From positions 1 through 64,000 of the forward strand of contig JAXMGD010000005.1 in assembly GCA_046347475.1 (NCBI GenBank): a stretch of 64,000 nt of DNA. The letters are read 5' to 3'. This DNA is from CAMCXE01 sp046347475. Lineage in GTDB: Bacteria > Pseudomonadota > Gammaproteobacteria > Pseudomonadales > Cellvibrionaceae. The notes below the pieces were generated by a model that saw nothing but the letters and a program-made list of their open reading frames with translations, ran no database searches and had not been told where the DNA came from. Positions 27,669 to 36,804 of this stretch are shown here, piece after piece. The number at the start of each line of letters is the position of its first letter. Position 1 is the first letter of the stretch. Both the position numbers and the translations under genes were made by a program.

Positions 27669-28994
27669 TTAAGCGCTTAAGGCTTTGACAAATACTTTGG
27701 ATTGCCGCTGGTAGTTGTAGAGTTTGCGTCGCTCCATGGGTAAATCCTCAATGGCGCAGGCAGTAAAACCCTGCTCAATAAACCAGTGGGCGGTTTGTGT
27801 GGTGAGCACAAACAGGCGCGTTAAATTAATGCTCAGCGCCTGGCGTTCAATGTGTTTTAGCAGTTTGGCGGCGCGGCCATCTCGGCGATGATCCGGGTGA
27901 ACGGCCATGCAGGCTAATTCGCCCGCATTGTTTTCACTGTAGGGGTAGAGCGCTGCGCAGCCTATGATGGTGCCATCTTTTTCCATTACGGTAAAAAAAT
28001 GAATTTCCCGCTCAAGTATTTCTCGCTCCCGTTTGACTAAAATACCTTCTGCTTCCAGCGGCTCAATTAAATTTAATATGCCGACTACATCTTCAATAGT
28101 GGCTAAACGAATGGTTTCGTAATTGTCGCGGTACACCATGGTGCCGGAGCCGTCGCGGGTAAATAATTCTTTTAATAAAGAACCATCTTCATTGGCGGAA
28201 ATAACGTGGGCGCGCGCTATACCGCTGTCGCAGGCTTTAAGGCAGGCGCGCAGGGAAAAATAGGTGTTATCGCGGCTATGCAAGGGCTGATCAATTAGAA
28301 ATTTTTCGCATTGCAAGCGCGTCAGTTCGCGATATTCTTTGCCGTCTTTATCGATGATGCGGCCGTCATCGTTATAGGCAATTAATTTATCCGCTTGAAT
28401 GGCGGCAGCAACACTGACGGCGGCATCGGCAAAACTTAAATTAAAAATCTCCCCCGTGGCGGAATACCCCAAGGGCGAAATTAGGCCTATGGCGCCTGTT
28501 GCTAGCACACTGATCAGGCCAGTTTTATCCACCGAGCGCACTTTGCCCGTGTGTTGAAAATCCACGCCCTCGATCACCCCTTGGGGCATGGCGGTAATAA
28601 AATTGCCGCTGCGCACGCGTATTTTTGCTCCGTGCATGGGGGAGTTCGGCAAACCGTTGGAAAACCCCGCCTCCAGCCATAAGCGGGTGGCACCCACAGC
28701 GGCGACCACCTGGTCTATATCGCTTTTTGAGGTAATACGCAGGCCTTGGTGAAAATGCGAGCGCACATTTTTTTCCGCTAATTGCTCGTCGATTTGATGA
28801 CGCGCGCCATGGACCACGACTAAGCGAATACCCAAACTATTAAGCAGTGTTATATCGGAAATAATATTGGATAAATTCGCCTGCTCAATACAATTTCCCG
28901 GCAACATAATGACAAAGGTTTTGTCCCGGTGCGCATTAATGTAGGGGGAAGAATGGCGGAACCAGCGAACGTAATCATCGGGTGCATTGGTCAT
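27669..28994 (-). CDS. argA: Amino-acid N-acetyltransferase (N-acetylglutamate synthase)
   Basis: 441 residues, matching E. coli ArgA (443). Catalyses acetyl-CoA plus glutamate to N-acetylglutamate, the first step of arginine synthesis. An N-terminal amino-acid-kinase fold (~1-290; LVVVHGARHQIDEQL, GLISPLGYSATGEIFNL) serves for arginine feedback control. A C-terminal GNAT domain (~295-441) follows, with acetyl-CoA binding at VHPDHRRDGRAAKLL. Monocistronic. Confidence 0.94.
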   Translation of the reverse strand: MTNAPDDYVRWFRHSSPYINAHRDKTFVIMLPGNCIEQANLSNIISDITLLNSLGIRLVVVHGARHQIDEQLAEKNVRSHFHQGLRITSKSDIDQVVAAVGATRLWLEAGFSNGLPNSPMHGAKIRVRSGNFITAMPQGVIEGVDFQHTGKVRSVDKTGLISVLATGAIGLISPLGYSATGEIFNLSFADAAVSVAAAIQADKLIAYNDDGRIIDKDGKEYRELTRLQCEKFLIDQPLHSRDNTYFSLRACLKACDSGIARAHVISANEDGSLLKELFTRDGSGTMVYRDNYETIRLATIEDVVGILNLIEPLEAEGILVKREREILEREIHFFTVMEKDGTIIGCAALYPYSENNAGELACMAVHPDHRRDGRAAKLLKHIERQALSINLTRLFVLTTQTAHWFIEQGFTACAIEDLPMERRKLYNYQRQSKVFVKALSA

Positions 28995-29184
28995 CGGTTA
29001 GTCTCAAGAAGGCAGGGCAAAGCGGCCAATTATACTCAGCAAACCGAATAGATGGGGGGTGCCTGCACGCAAATTCGCCGCGCAATTGGCGCAAATTCAT
29101 TTGTTTATGGCCATTGTCAGAGGGGATTGGGTGCCGCTGCAGCTTATTGGCCAAAGAGTGCAGCCTGTGGGGCTGGTGAGCTGA

Positions 29185-30918
29185 TCAGGCCTTGCCCTCA
29201 TCAGGGGGCGGCGCTATGTGGCTAAAGTGCTGGGTGTAGTCTGCCCAGCTGCCGCTGGCAAATTGGGGGCGGCCAAAATAATAGCCTTGCAATAAATCGC
29301 AGCCCACCTGTTTGGCCAGCTCTAATTCGGTACTGGTTTCCACGCCCTCAGCAATTATATCCAACCCTAGGCTATGGCCGAGCGCAGTGACCGCTTCGAT
29401 GACTTTTCGATTGCGATCATTTTTTGAATTTTCAATAAAAAACTGCTTATCAATTTTTAATGTGTCCAAGGGCAGCAAGGTCAGATACGCCATTGACGAA
29501 TATCCGGTGCCAAAGTCGTCTACCGCTATGCGTATGCCTTTGTCGTGCAGGCGTTGCAATAAATCGACGCTGCGTTCGGGGTAAAGCATAAGTGTGGATT
29601 CGGTAATTTCCAATTCAACCCGTGAAGGCTCTATGTGATAAAGAGAGAAAGCCTGTTCAATGGTGTGAATAATCGATTGGCGGTAACAATAATTAGCAGG
29701 AATATTCAGGCAAATATCGGCGTGAATGGCCTCCTGTTTCCATTGATGCATTTGTTTAAATGCGCAGTGGAATAACCATTCGTGAAACGGCTCAATTAAT
29801 TGCAGCCGGTCGATCATATTAATCAGCTCGGGTGCCCCTACCGCAAAATCGCTGCGGGGCCAGCGGCTTAGTGCTTCTAGGCGGCGTAATTGATGGGTTT
29901 TAGCGCACACAATCGGCTGATACACCAATGCTAATTCCCCATTGGCTATGGCTTTGGGTAATTCGCGCTCGAGAATTTGTTGCCGTGTCCAGCGCTCTTT
30001 GTGTTCATTGGAAAAACTCACCCAATTTTGATCCTGGGCATTTTTCGCAAGTACCAGAGCTTCATCGGCATGTTTAAGTAATTCCTCAACGCTTGCGGCA
30101 ACTGGATAGGTGGCAAGCCCAGCACAGGCGCTTAATTGAATGCTAATACCGTTTACAAAAAATGGTGTTTGAATTGCCTGGACAATTTTTTCCGTGATTA
30201 ATTGCCCGCTCTGTTCATCCACATGCTCCAATAAAACTACAAATTCATCGCCGCCCATGCGAGCGGGGCTGTCGGTACTGCGGCAATTATCTCGAATACA
30301 TGCGGCGACGTATTGCAAAACTTTGTCGCCCACGTCGTAGCCGTAGATTTCATTGACGGGTTTAAAATTATTCAGATCAATTACCAGTACCGCACAGCTT
30401 TGGCCATAGCGGTTGCAGCGCCCCACGGCGTGGGATAAGCGGTTGTACAATAAATTGCGATTGAGCAGGCCCGTTAGGCTGTCATAGTGGGCGAGATTAT
30501 TCAGCTGTTTTTGTAATTGACTGGTGTGAATGGCATTGTGAATTGCACTGGATAATTGGGCCGCCGTCATGGTGTTAAGCGGTAAATAATCCTGCGCGCC
30601 CTGGGCTAGGGTTTGGCCTGCATCGTCCTCGCCATCGGTTGGGTTTATCAACAATAGCGGCAAATTATCGCTGGCGTATTCCCGCCGCAACGCTTTTACC
30701 ACCGTTTGATCATTGATGGGTTTCACCTGGGTATCGAGCAAGCAGCATAGCGGTGGTTGTTGACGAATGCGCTGCAGTGCAGCCTCTAAGTGTGTGACGA
30801 CACATAATTCATCCCAATGCTCATTGGGAATGTTGAGTAAATGCGTAATGTGATTTGCTGTAGCGGTATTTTCGCAAATTAATAAAATAGTGCGGGCAAG
30901 GCTAACAGGGGATTTCAT
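29185..30918 (-). CDS. GGDEF-EAL protein with degenerate receiver domain
   Basis: 577 residues. N-terminal receiver-like fold (~5-130) without a clear acidic pocket, so probably not phosphorylated in the standard way. The GGDEF domain (~150-305) has an intact MGGDEF active site and an RxxD inhibitory site (RSTD) five residues before it. The EAL domain (~325-570) keeps EAL, DDFGTGYSS, KID, EGVE and QGYYFGRP, so both cyclic-di-GMP synthesis and hydrolysis look possible. ATG 30918 follows AGGTGG by 6 bases; the longer frame is not supported. Could supply the ligand for the PilZ protein at 12.2 kb (inference). Confidence 0.88.
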   Translation of the reverse strand: MKSPVSLARTILLICENTATANHITHLLNIPNEHWDELCVVTHLEAALQRIRQQPPLCCLLDTQVKPINDQTVVKALRREYASDNLPLLLINPTDGEDDAGQTLAQGAQDYLPLNTMTAAQLSSAIHNAIHTSQLQKQLNNLAHYDSLTGLLNRNLLYNRLSHAVGRCNRYGQSCAVLVIDLNNFKPVNEIYGYDVGDKVLQYVAACIRDNCRSTDSPARMGGDEFVVLLEHVDEQSGQLITEKIVQAIQTPFFVNGISIQLSACAGLATYPVAASVEELLKHADEALVLAKNAQDQNWVSFSNEHKERWTRQQILERELPKAIANGELALVYQPIVCAKTHQLRRLEALSRWPRSDFAVGAPELINMIDRLQLIEPFHEWLFHCAFKQMHQWKQEAIHADICLNIPANYCYRQSIIHTIEQAFSLYHIEPSRVELEITESTLMLYPERSVDLLQRLHDKGIRIAVDDFGTGYSSMAYLTLLPLDTLKIDKQFFIENSKNDRNRKVIEAVTALGHSLGLDIIAEGVETSTELELAKQVGCDLLQGYYFGRPQFASGSWADYTQHFSHIAPPPDEGKA

Positions 30919-31755
30919 GGTGTGCCACCTGAGTGAGTTTGCGGCGCACAATCGCAGCCAATAACTTTTTCAGATAGAGTACCTAAGACCACGTGTTGTT
31001 GACTCCAACCAAACGAGAGCAAAATTGGGCGATGTAACCAAGAGCATAGTCCAGCTAGCCCGCCCTGCAAGTTGCTATAAATACAAGCCAGTGCGGGGAA
31101 ATTAACTGTATATAAGGCGGGCTTTATTGCGATATTTTGGTTATAAAAATTTTAAGGACGCTTCCGGAAATCCACTTTTCGCGCCCTCGCTTAGGTTTTT
31201 GCTTGCTCAATCGGCTGCCGCATAAAATTCCTCATTCGGTTTTGGCATCTCCGACTATGGCTTCTGCGTCGTTTACGATTTCATTCGAGATGAAATTCTA
31301 CCTCCCCTCACCCATGGTAATGTCATTTGTGAAGGATTTTCTGAAATAGAAAACTACCCTTGGGTCGCCCTTTGTGGGTGCCCAAGCCCTAGCGGTTATA
31401 CGAATTTGTCGAGGGCCAACATCGGGCGACCACAAGGGGCTCCCCTACAAATTTCCTTAACTTAATGACATTGCCATTCATGAGGTCGTCCTGCATCCCT
31501 GCAGTCGTCCGCGCGAAAATGCCTCGTGATTATCAGGAAAATTGAAATGCATTAGGTGCCCTTAATCGCGATTTTTATTACCGGTGAATATTCGGCGTGC
31601 TGAAAACCACCGCCGCTCTGCGAACAAAATAATGCCAGGGTTTTAAAGAGGCTGAAAAAAAGTTTATAACCCACGATCGCATCACCGGGTTTATGGAGTG
31701 CGGCGATGCAGGGTTTAAATGAGTGGCAGGTTTAAATGAGTTGCGGGCTTATTGA
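30919..31755. other. Non-coding stretch with a palindromic element
   Basis: About 840 bases with no convincing gene. It holds the imperfect inverted-repeat element at 31314-31477, listed separately. A 70-codon open frame at 31137-31349 shows no family features. Confidence 0.5.
31314..31477. repeat. Imperfect inverted-repeat element of about 164 bp
   Basis: The outer arms pair (ATGGTAATGTCATTT at the left with AATGACATTGCCAT at the right), extended by GAAGGATTT against AAATTTCCTT. The inner arms CCCTTTGTGGGTGCCC (~31369-31384) and GGGCGACCACAAGGGG (~31424-31439) also pair, with 3 mismatches. Similar 'ggggcgacccttgtggtcgccc'-type palindromes recur in many bacterial intergenic regions. No transposase inside; MITE- or REP-like. 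Confidence 0.6.
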
Positions 31756-32922
31756 TTAGGGCGCAATTATATGCGGCAAATAGGCGGAGAGATTTTGAGT
31801 GATGGGGGATGAGTCTTCCCGTATCGAGAGCCCACAGGCTTCACCATCAACCAACCAAGAGCCGACTAAGGCGTGGCGACCGTTAAATTCGGGCAATGGT
31901 GTATAGCCTTGTAACACGAAGCCCTCTTCCCCGTAAGGGCCGTCAGAACTCAGCAGCGCGGTATCACCCTGCACTATACTGATATTGGCGCCTTCTCGAG
32001 CGAAAATGGGTTTTTTAACATACTTGCCCGCGAACTGTGCTTTAGGATCATGTTCAAAAAAAGCGGGTAATAAATTGGGGTGGTTGGGAAATAACGCCCA
32101 TAGTAGCGGCAGGAGTGCTTTGTTGGAGACTATGGCTTTCCAGGGCGGTTCGAGCCATTGAGTTTTGCTGGCGGCAATATGCTCGGCAAACGTTTCGCGC
32201 AGCATAAATTCCCAGGGATAGAGTTTAAATAACCACTCTATCTCGCCATTATTCAGATCACTAAAGCGGCCGGTTTCGCCCAAGCCAATATCTTCGATAT
32301 AAACGAAATCGTTGGCGATGCCTGCTTCAAGAGCGCAGTCAGCTAAATATTGCACTGTGCCCCGATCCTCATTGGAATCTTTGCAGCAACTTAAATGCAA
32401 AAGTGTATTCGGATAAAGGGATTTTAAGTGGCGAAAACGCTCAATGAGTTTTTCTTGCAGCAAATTAAATTGATCCGCACCGGCGGGTAATAATCCGGCC
32501 TGCATTTGCTCCTCTAGCCACAGCCATTGCCAAAAGCCGGTTTCATAAAGGCTAGTAGGGGTGTCGGCGTTATTTTCTAATAATTTAGCGGGGCCATGGC
32601 CTGTGTAGGCTAAATCCAAACGGGAATAGAGACTGGGATCCTGCCTGCGCCAGGATTCGGCAATTAAATTCCAGTGCGCCTGGGGAATGCAAAATTGTTG
32701 CATTAAGCGCTCGCTGCTAACCACTTGGTTTACCGCGTGCAAACACATTTGGTGTAATTCAACGGTTGGGGCTTCTATATCCTGTTCAATTTGATCGAGG
32801 GTAAACGAATAATAAGCATCTTCCTGCCAATAGGGTTCTCCCTGCAGGGTGTGAAAATTAAAACCGTATTCGCGGGCTTTAAGTTTCCAGTGGGGCCGAG
32901 GAGTGATGCTTAAGCGTTGCAT
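31756..32922 (-). CDS. yjfC: Glutathionylspermidine-synthase-type ATP-grasp ligase (YjfC/YgiC)
   Basis: 388 residues. C-terminal ATP-grasp ligase of the glutathionylspermidine synthase family (acid plus amine ligation with ATP), without the amidase half found in E. coli Gsp. Motifs include YTGHGPAKLLENNADTPTSL, EDRGTVQYLADCALEAGI and KKPIFAREGANISIV. The start at 32922 overlaps the upstream stop (TAATG) with GGGGCGG before it. Real substrates of YjfC/YgiC are not established. Last gene of the yjfL-M-C unit. Confidence 0.85.
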   Translation of the reverse strand: MQRLSITPRPHWKLKAREYGFNFHTLQGEPYWQEDAYYSFTLDQIEQDIEAPTVELHQMCLHAVNQVVSSERLMQQFCIPQAHWNLIAESWRRQDPSLYSRLDLAYTGHGPAKLLENNADTPTSLYETGFWQWLWLEEQMQAGLLPAGADQFNLLQEKLIERFRHLKSLYPNTLLHLSCCKDSNEDRGTVQYLADCALEAGIANDFVYIEDIGLGETGRFSDLNNGEIEWLFKLYPWEFMLRETFAEHIAASKTQWLEPPWKAIVSNKALLPLLWALFPNHPNLLPAFFEHDPKAQFAGKYVKKPIFAREGANISIVQGDTALLSSDGPYGEEGFVLQGYTPLPEFNGRHALVGSWLVDGEACGLSIREDSSPITQNLSAYLPHIIAP

Positions 32923-33548
32923 TAGCCGCCCCAGCTGGAACGGGCTGAAGATTTGGTACTGCTGCTGCCCCAACTGCTGGCGGCCGCCGCCTTGGAGCCA
33001 AAACCGCCACGTTCAATGGTTTTAGTTATGCGCGGTTGGGGGCGAAAGGCATCGGTGTTAGTGCGCACTTGGCGGTTGCGATAATCGCCATAGGTGTTGC
33101 CATCTACCGTAGTCCAGCGGTTGTAATAAGGCGATGAATTTATCGAGGACGTAAACATGGGGGCGGTGTTGTAGCGGCGATTATCATCCAGGGCGCGGGC
33201 GAGCATAAAGCCAGCCATGGCAGGCATAAACCAATTATTGCCGTCATTGCTTCTATAGGGCATGCAACGGTCAGGACCAAAATCAATAACACAATCGTCT
33301 ATGGTTTTATATTTAGGCGCTGTATCCTCGGCTTTTTTCAGCGCTTCATTAAATGCCATTTCGCATTGCGCGCTTAAATCTGGGTAGGTGGTTTTACACT
33401 CTTCTAAGGTTTTAAATATATCTGCTTGTTGCTCGTTGGATTCGCAACCGGCAAACAATACCGTCATACACAGCGCCAAGGGTTTTAAGGCAAACACCCC
33501 GGAAATTTTGCGCATGCGGTGTAGGTTGATCGTTTGGCTCCTTTTCAT
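32922..33548 (-). CDS. yjfM: DUF1190 (YgiB/YjfM) lipoprotein
   Basis: 208 residues. Signal sequence with lipobox LFAGC (Cys ~34), then the DUF1190 domain: ECKTTYPDLSAQCEMAFNEALKKAE, DDCVIDFGPDRCMPY, PAMAGFMLARALDD. The tail is Ser/Gly/Arg-rich (SSWGSSSTKSSARSSWGG). It is almost always encoded next to the YgiC/YjfC ligase, as here, with overlapping stop and start, which suggests it is a substrate or partner. No function is proven. Confidence 0.85.
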   Translation of the reverse strand: MKRSQTINLHRMRKISGVFALKPLALCMTVLFAGCESNEQQADIFKTLEECKTTYPDLSAQCEMAFNEALKKAEDTAPKYKTIDDCVIDFGPDRCMPYRSNDGNNWFMPAMAGFMLARALDDNRRYNTAPMFTSSINSSPYYNRWTTVDGNTYGDYRNRQVRTNTDAFRPQPRITKTIERGGFGSKAAAASSWGSSSTKSSARSSWGG

Positions 33549-33558
33549 AAACTACCCC

Positions 33559-33975
33559 CTAGTAGGTTAAGCAGGCGGCATTTAATACACCCACCGCAAT
33601 GGAGGTGGCACCGAGAATAACCCCTGCGGATACCTCGTTGTCTTTAATGCGTTGTACTAATTCAGGCATGAATACAAAACGCACCAGTGCGAAGGCCATT
33701 AGTTGAGCAGTGAGCGCTATAACGCCCCAAAGTACAAAATCAAGTAAGTGAATAGAGTTACTGACTACGCTGCCGAGCGCCAGCGCAAAGCCGATCAGCG
33801 CACCGGCTAAGCCAGTTGCAGCTGCAGTATTTTTATCCTGTTTAACCAATTTCCACTCATCGTGAGGTGTGATGGCTACATAAACAAAACTAAACACTAT
33901 GAGTAGAACGATGCTGGCAAAAAAATAACTCGCAAAATTAACCAGGCCTTGAAGTGAGGTGTGAAAAAATTCCAT
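33559..33975 (-). CDS. yjfL: DUF350 inner-membrane protein (YjfL)
   Basis: 138 residues with four predicted membrane helices (~13-35, 52-72, 82-103, 117-137), the DUF350/UPF0719 family. Small polar residues in the helices (GLAGALIGFALALGS) are typical. First gene of the yjfLMC unit, 10 bases before yjfM; it follows a ~440-base gap after yjfK. Confidence 0.85.
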   Translation of the reverse strand: MEFFHTSLQGLVNFASYFFASIVLLIVFSFVYVAITPHDEWKLVKQDKNTAAATGLAGALIGFALALGSVVSNSIHLLDFVLWGVIALTAQLMAFALVRFVFMPELVQRIKDNEVSAGVILGATSIAVGVLNAACLTY

Positions 33976-34414
33976 ATCGAGTCTCTTAGTAAAATGGCAT
34001 GGCCAATAATTATGCTTTATAAAACCGCTGCTCAGGGTGCCGCGGCCTGTTTACCATATCTTATGGGCCTAATGTGCCGGGTTGATTTGGGTACAACATT
34101 TCGTGGTTTATTGAATCAAACACCTTGAGCGAAACTGTGATTATTTTTTAAATACACAGTTGGCCCCATGTTGCAGATGTCGTCTTTATCACCTGTGGCT
34201 ACTCCCAGGCTTTATTGCACAAGGAATTATTTATTCGAGCTGCCTTAACAGTGTGTTGAGATACTACCTTGCTCGCTGTGGTGGCGTTACATTGGGCGAA
34301 AAGCCTTATTTGCTGCTTGTAAACTTCGGTTTTTCGCCTAATGTTGCTCGCCGCCAATGCGTTGCAACTCTCTGTTAATTGATTTCGTCGTCCAGTTAAA
34401 CAAGGGCATAAATA
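33976..34414. other. Non-coding gap splitting the yjf cluster
   Basis: About 440 bases between the end of yjfK and the start of yjfL, so the cluster may be two transcripts. A 72-codon open frame on the + strand has no family features. No terminator with a U tract was seen. Confidence 0.45.
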
Positions 34415-35056
34415 TTAATTGGCCGCGAAGTCCGCTGCGCTTAAATCAAACCCCGTGCAAATAACCAGGTTGCGCTCAAGCACGCCATCGCGTTCTGATT
34501 CCTCGCCAGCAAGGGTTAAGTATTCTGCAAGATTTTGATTGGCTTGTCGCTCGTATAACATCAAAAATTGATCCGTTTGCGAGACGGAGCCGTCCAGATG
34601 GTAGGTTTTTTCTGTCATGGCGACCGGCGGGTTATCGCTACCGGCTGATGCCCAGCTGCGTGTAAAGCTGTGACCGTCCAGTGTGTAATCGGGTAGGCTG
34701 ATGTGATGCCTGAGCACCTGCTCCCAATCGTTGCCAACCGAGCGGGTTTCGAAGAAATACCATAGCTTTACATCGGCGACATATTCATCGCCCTTGCCGC
34801 CGTTTTGGAGTACTTGCAAAAATCCGTCGTCATCGGTGTAAAAGCGCAATATCTGCGTGTGAGGATCTAGATCAATCACGCCTACTGCCTGAATAATCTG
34901 ATCACTCGCTGCGCCTTCAATAATTAAATCCGGTTCGATTAAACGCAGTTTAAGCGGGTCAATTTTAAAGCGGCCACCCAAAAAAAGGCCGAGTACTTCA
35001 GGAGCTTTGGGCAGGCTAGGGCCTGTGTCTTTTTTTCCAAACAGTGAGCCAAACAT
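34415..35056 (-). CDS. yjfK: DUF2491 family protein (YjfK)
   Basis: 213 residues. Soluble, no signal peptide. Matches the YjfK/DUF2491 family through PEVLGLFLGGRFKIDPLKLR near the N-terminus, then YTDDDGFLQVLQNGG and MLYERQ. ATG 35056 is preferred over 35071, as GGAG lies about 10 bases upstream. Function unknown; in E. coli the homologue is encoded after the PspA-like yjfJ, as here. Confidence 0.82.
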   Translation of the reverse strand: MFGSLFGKKDTGPSLPKAPEVLGLFLGGRFKIDPLKLRLIEPDLIIEGAASDQIIQAVGVIDLDPHTQILRFYTDDDGFLQVLQNGGKGDEYVADVKLWYFFETRSVGNDWEQVLRHHISLPDYTLDGHSFTRSWASAGSDNPPVAMTEKTYHLDGSVSQTDQFLMLYERQANQNLAEYLTLAGEESERDGVLERNLVICTGFDLSAADFAAN

Positions 35057-35098
35057 GATGGGTATCTCCACGTCAGTGCAGCTTAATACAATAGGAAA

Positions 35099-35119
35099 AC
35101 CCGCTGTGTTAGAGCGGGT
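35099..35119. other. Hairpin between yjfJ and yjfK
   Basis: ACCCGCT (35099-35105) pairs with AGCGGGT (35113-35119) across a 7-base loop in the ~118-base gap. No U tract follows, so it may tune relative expression within the operon rather than end transcription. Confidence 0.45.
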
Positions 35120-35174
35120 GGTACGTTAAGGCTCACAAATACACACAAAAGCCTGTGCTAAAAGCCCCCGTGAA

Positions 35175-35861
35175 TTATTGCTTGCCGAGTATGCGCGCCA
35201 GTTCGTCATCGGCTGAAGTTGAAGGCCCGCTGATGCCCGCATCGCGCAAGCGTTTTTGCAGGTCATCACCACTTTCATCTGAGGCTAGTTCTGCGGCGGC
35301 TTCAAACTCTGCTTGACGCAATTTTTGCTTTTCCTGAATACGCGCGAGGGATTCAGTGGCGGTTTTCATTTTATTGTTGGCGCCAAGGTGGCGAGAGGAA
35401 ACGGAAACCTGCGCTTTTTGCACTGATTCAGTCGCCTTTACCATGTCAACCTGCTGCTCCATACGGGCGAGATTATTTTTGGCTTGACTGATATTTTTGC
35501 GCAGTGTGCTTTCCGATTGAGTAAATTGATTCACCAATTGTTGCTCGGCTTCAAACTGGGCGCGCAATTCGGCAACTTTTTTAGCGCAATCTAACGCCAG
35601 CGCCTGATCACCTTTTGCCGCCGCCGCACGCGCGTGGTTTTCGTATTCCGCCACGGAGCTGGCGAGGCCTGCAAGTTTTTGATCGGCCAATTTACGTTTG
35701 GCCATAATTTGCGTGAGCGCATGATCAGAGTTGCGCAGTTCTTCTTTCGCTTCGCGAATTTCTTGATCCAATATGCGCAGCGCTTGGCTGTCGGCTACGG
35801 TTTCGGCCACTTCCGTTACGCCACCTTTTACTGCGGTAATTAATTTTTTCCAAACACTCAT
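35175..35861 (-). CDS. yjfJ: PspA/IM30 family protein (YjfJ)
   Basis: 228 residues, almost wholly alpha-helical coiled coil, the ESCRT-III-like PspA/IM30 fold: MSVWKKLITAVKGGVTEVAE at the N-terminus (short amphipathic helix), then long helices rich in Lys, Glu, Ala and Gln, and a C-terminal ADDELARILGK tail. PspA-type proteins bind stressed membranes. Here no pspF or pspBC is nearby; the context is the yjf cluster, 14 bases after the upstream yjfI stop. Confidence 0.85.
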   Translation of the reverse strand: MSVWKKLITAVKGGVTEVAETVADSQALRILDQEIREAKEELRNSDHALTQIMAKRKLADQKLAGLASSVAEYENHARAAAAKGDQALALDCAKKVAELRAQFEAEQQLVNQFTQSESTLRKNISQAKNNLARMEQQVDMVKATESVQKAQVSVSSRHLGANNKMKTATESLARIQEKQKLRQAEFEAAAELASDESGDDLQKRLRDAGISGPSTSADDELARILGKQ

Positions 35862-35875
35862 GGCTTACGCTCCAA

Positions 35876-36265
35876 TTAATTAATGAATTGCTCGTAGGTA
35901 TCTAAAAAACCCGACACATTGCTAAACAATGTATCAACTTCCACCAGCAAGCTGGCTTCGTCCGTGGAGGATGAAATGGCACCAAAGGCGGTGTAATAGG
36001 TTTCCCCGTCGATTTGGTTGATGCCCACGCTGGTGAGGGGAAACAGTTGGTGGGTTTTTAATATTTCTTCGTTTAATGCCGCCGCATCGTTCACTTGGTT
36101 TTTGCTGAACAGGATGGACTGTACGATGATCTGTTTACCGCTGACGGCCACGAACGCATCTAAGCCGTCTTCATTGGTTAAGCAAATGCAGCCGGGCTCA
36201 AGGCTTACGGCCCAGTTGTCGTTGTTGGAGAAAAGTGCACTTAACTGTTCAAGGTTCCAGGTCAT
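35876..36265 (-). CDS. yjfI: DUF2170 family protein (YjfI)
   Basis: 129 residues from ATG 36265, preceded by GGAG at 7 bases. Soluble protein of the DUF2170/YjfI family: TWNLEQLSALFSNNDNWAVS, LEPGCICLTNEDGLDAFVAV, QSILFSKNQVNDAAALNEEI. First gene of the yjfIJK unit and divergent from the DUF6471 gene. Function unknown. Confidence 0.82.
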   Translation of the reverse strand: MTWNLEQLSALFSNNDNWAVSLEPGCICLTNEDGLDAFVAVSGKQIIVQSILFSKNQVNDAAALNEEILKTHQLFPLTSVGINQIDGETYYTAFGAISSSTDEASLLVEVDTLFSNVSGFLDTYEQFIN

Positions 36266-36412
36266 GGGTGGGCTCCGGTAGGTGTTCCTGCTCGACACAG
36301 GTGGGGTTAAGGTGAATAATAGCTGAAAAATAATATCTGGCAAGACATTATTTTGTTTTATTGGTAATTATTTTTATCGTTTGTAAATTATAAGTTACGT
36401 TCGGGTGCTGGA

Positions 36413-36685
36413 ATGTCTAAGCGAACTCTATCAAATACACAGTGGCGGGATCTTGTCTCGCGTCTGCTTAAGTCCGAGATGTCCAAGCGCAAGCTGAAGT
36501 ACGAGGATCTAAGCCGCGCCTTAGCTGAAGAAGGTGTTATACAAACTGCCGACAATCTGCGCAACAAAATTAACCGCGGCATACTGGGCGCTGATCTTTT
36601 GGTGCAGCTATTGGTGGTGTTGAACGTGAAAAGTGTTGAGCGCCAAACCCTAGTGGAAATTATGGAGGATATAAAAGGCAGCTGA
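36413..36685 (+). CDS. DUF6471 family small protein
   Basis: 90 residues. SNTQWRDLVSRLLKSEMSKR, KLKYEDLSRALAEEGVIQTA and NLRNKINRGILGADLLVQLL fit the helical DUF6471 domain, which resembles a compact helix-turn-helix. Divergent from yjfI with a ~147-base shared promoter region, so it could regulate the yjf cluster; this is inference from position only. Confidence 0.65.
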   Translation: MSKRTLSNTQWRDLVSRLLKSEMSKRKLKYEDLSRALAEEGVIQTADNLRNKINRGILGADLLVQLLVVLNVKSVERQTLVEIMEDIKGS

Positions 36686-36717
36686 GGCGGTTGCGTGGGG
36701 CTGAACTTATGTGTGTA

Positions 36718-36749
36718 GGCTAGATAACCTGAGTACAGATTATCTAGCC
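36718..36749. terminator. Hairpin between convergent genes
   Basis: GGCTAGATAA (36718-36727) and TTATCTAGCC (36740-36749) form a perfect 10-bp stem with a 12-base loop between DUF6471 and the PEP-CTERM gene. No U tract on either side; possible bidirectional terminator. Confidence 0.5.
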
Positions 36750-36804
36750 CTGACCGGGGAAGCTCATTCGGAATTGTTTAGGCGGGATTTACGTGGCTAC
36801 TGGT

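Noticed and set aside
31137..31349. 70-codon ORF
   Set aside because: No domain or signal; ends inside the palindromic element.
34160..34378. 72-codon ORF between yjfK and yjfL
   Set aside because: Unsupported composition and no convincing ribosome binding site.
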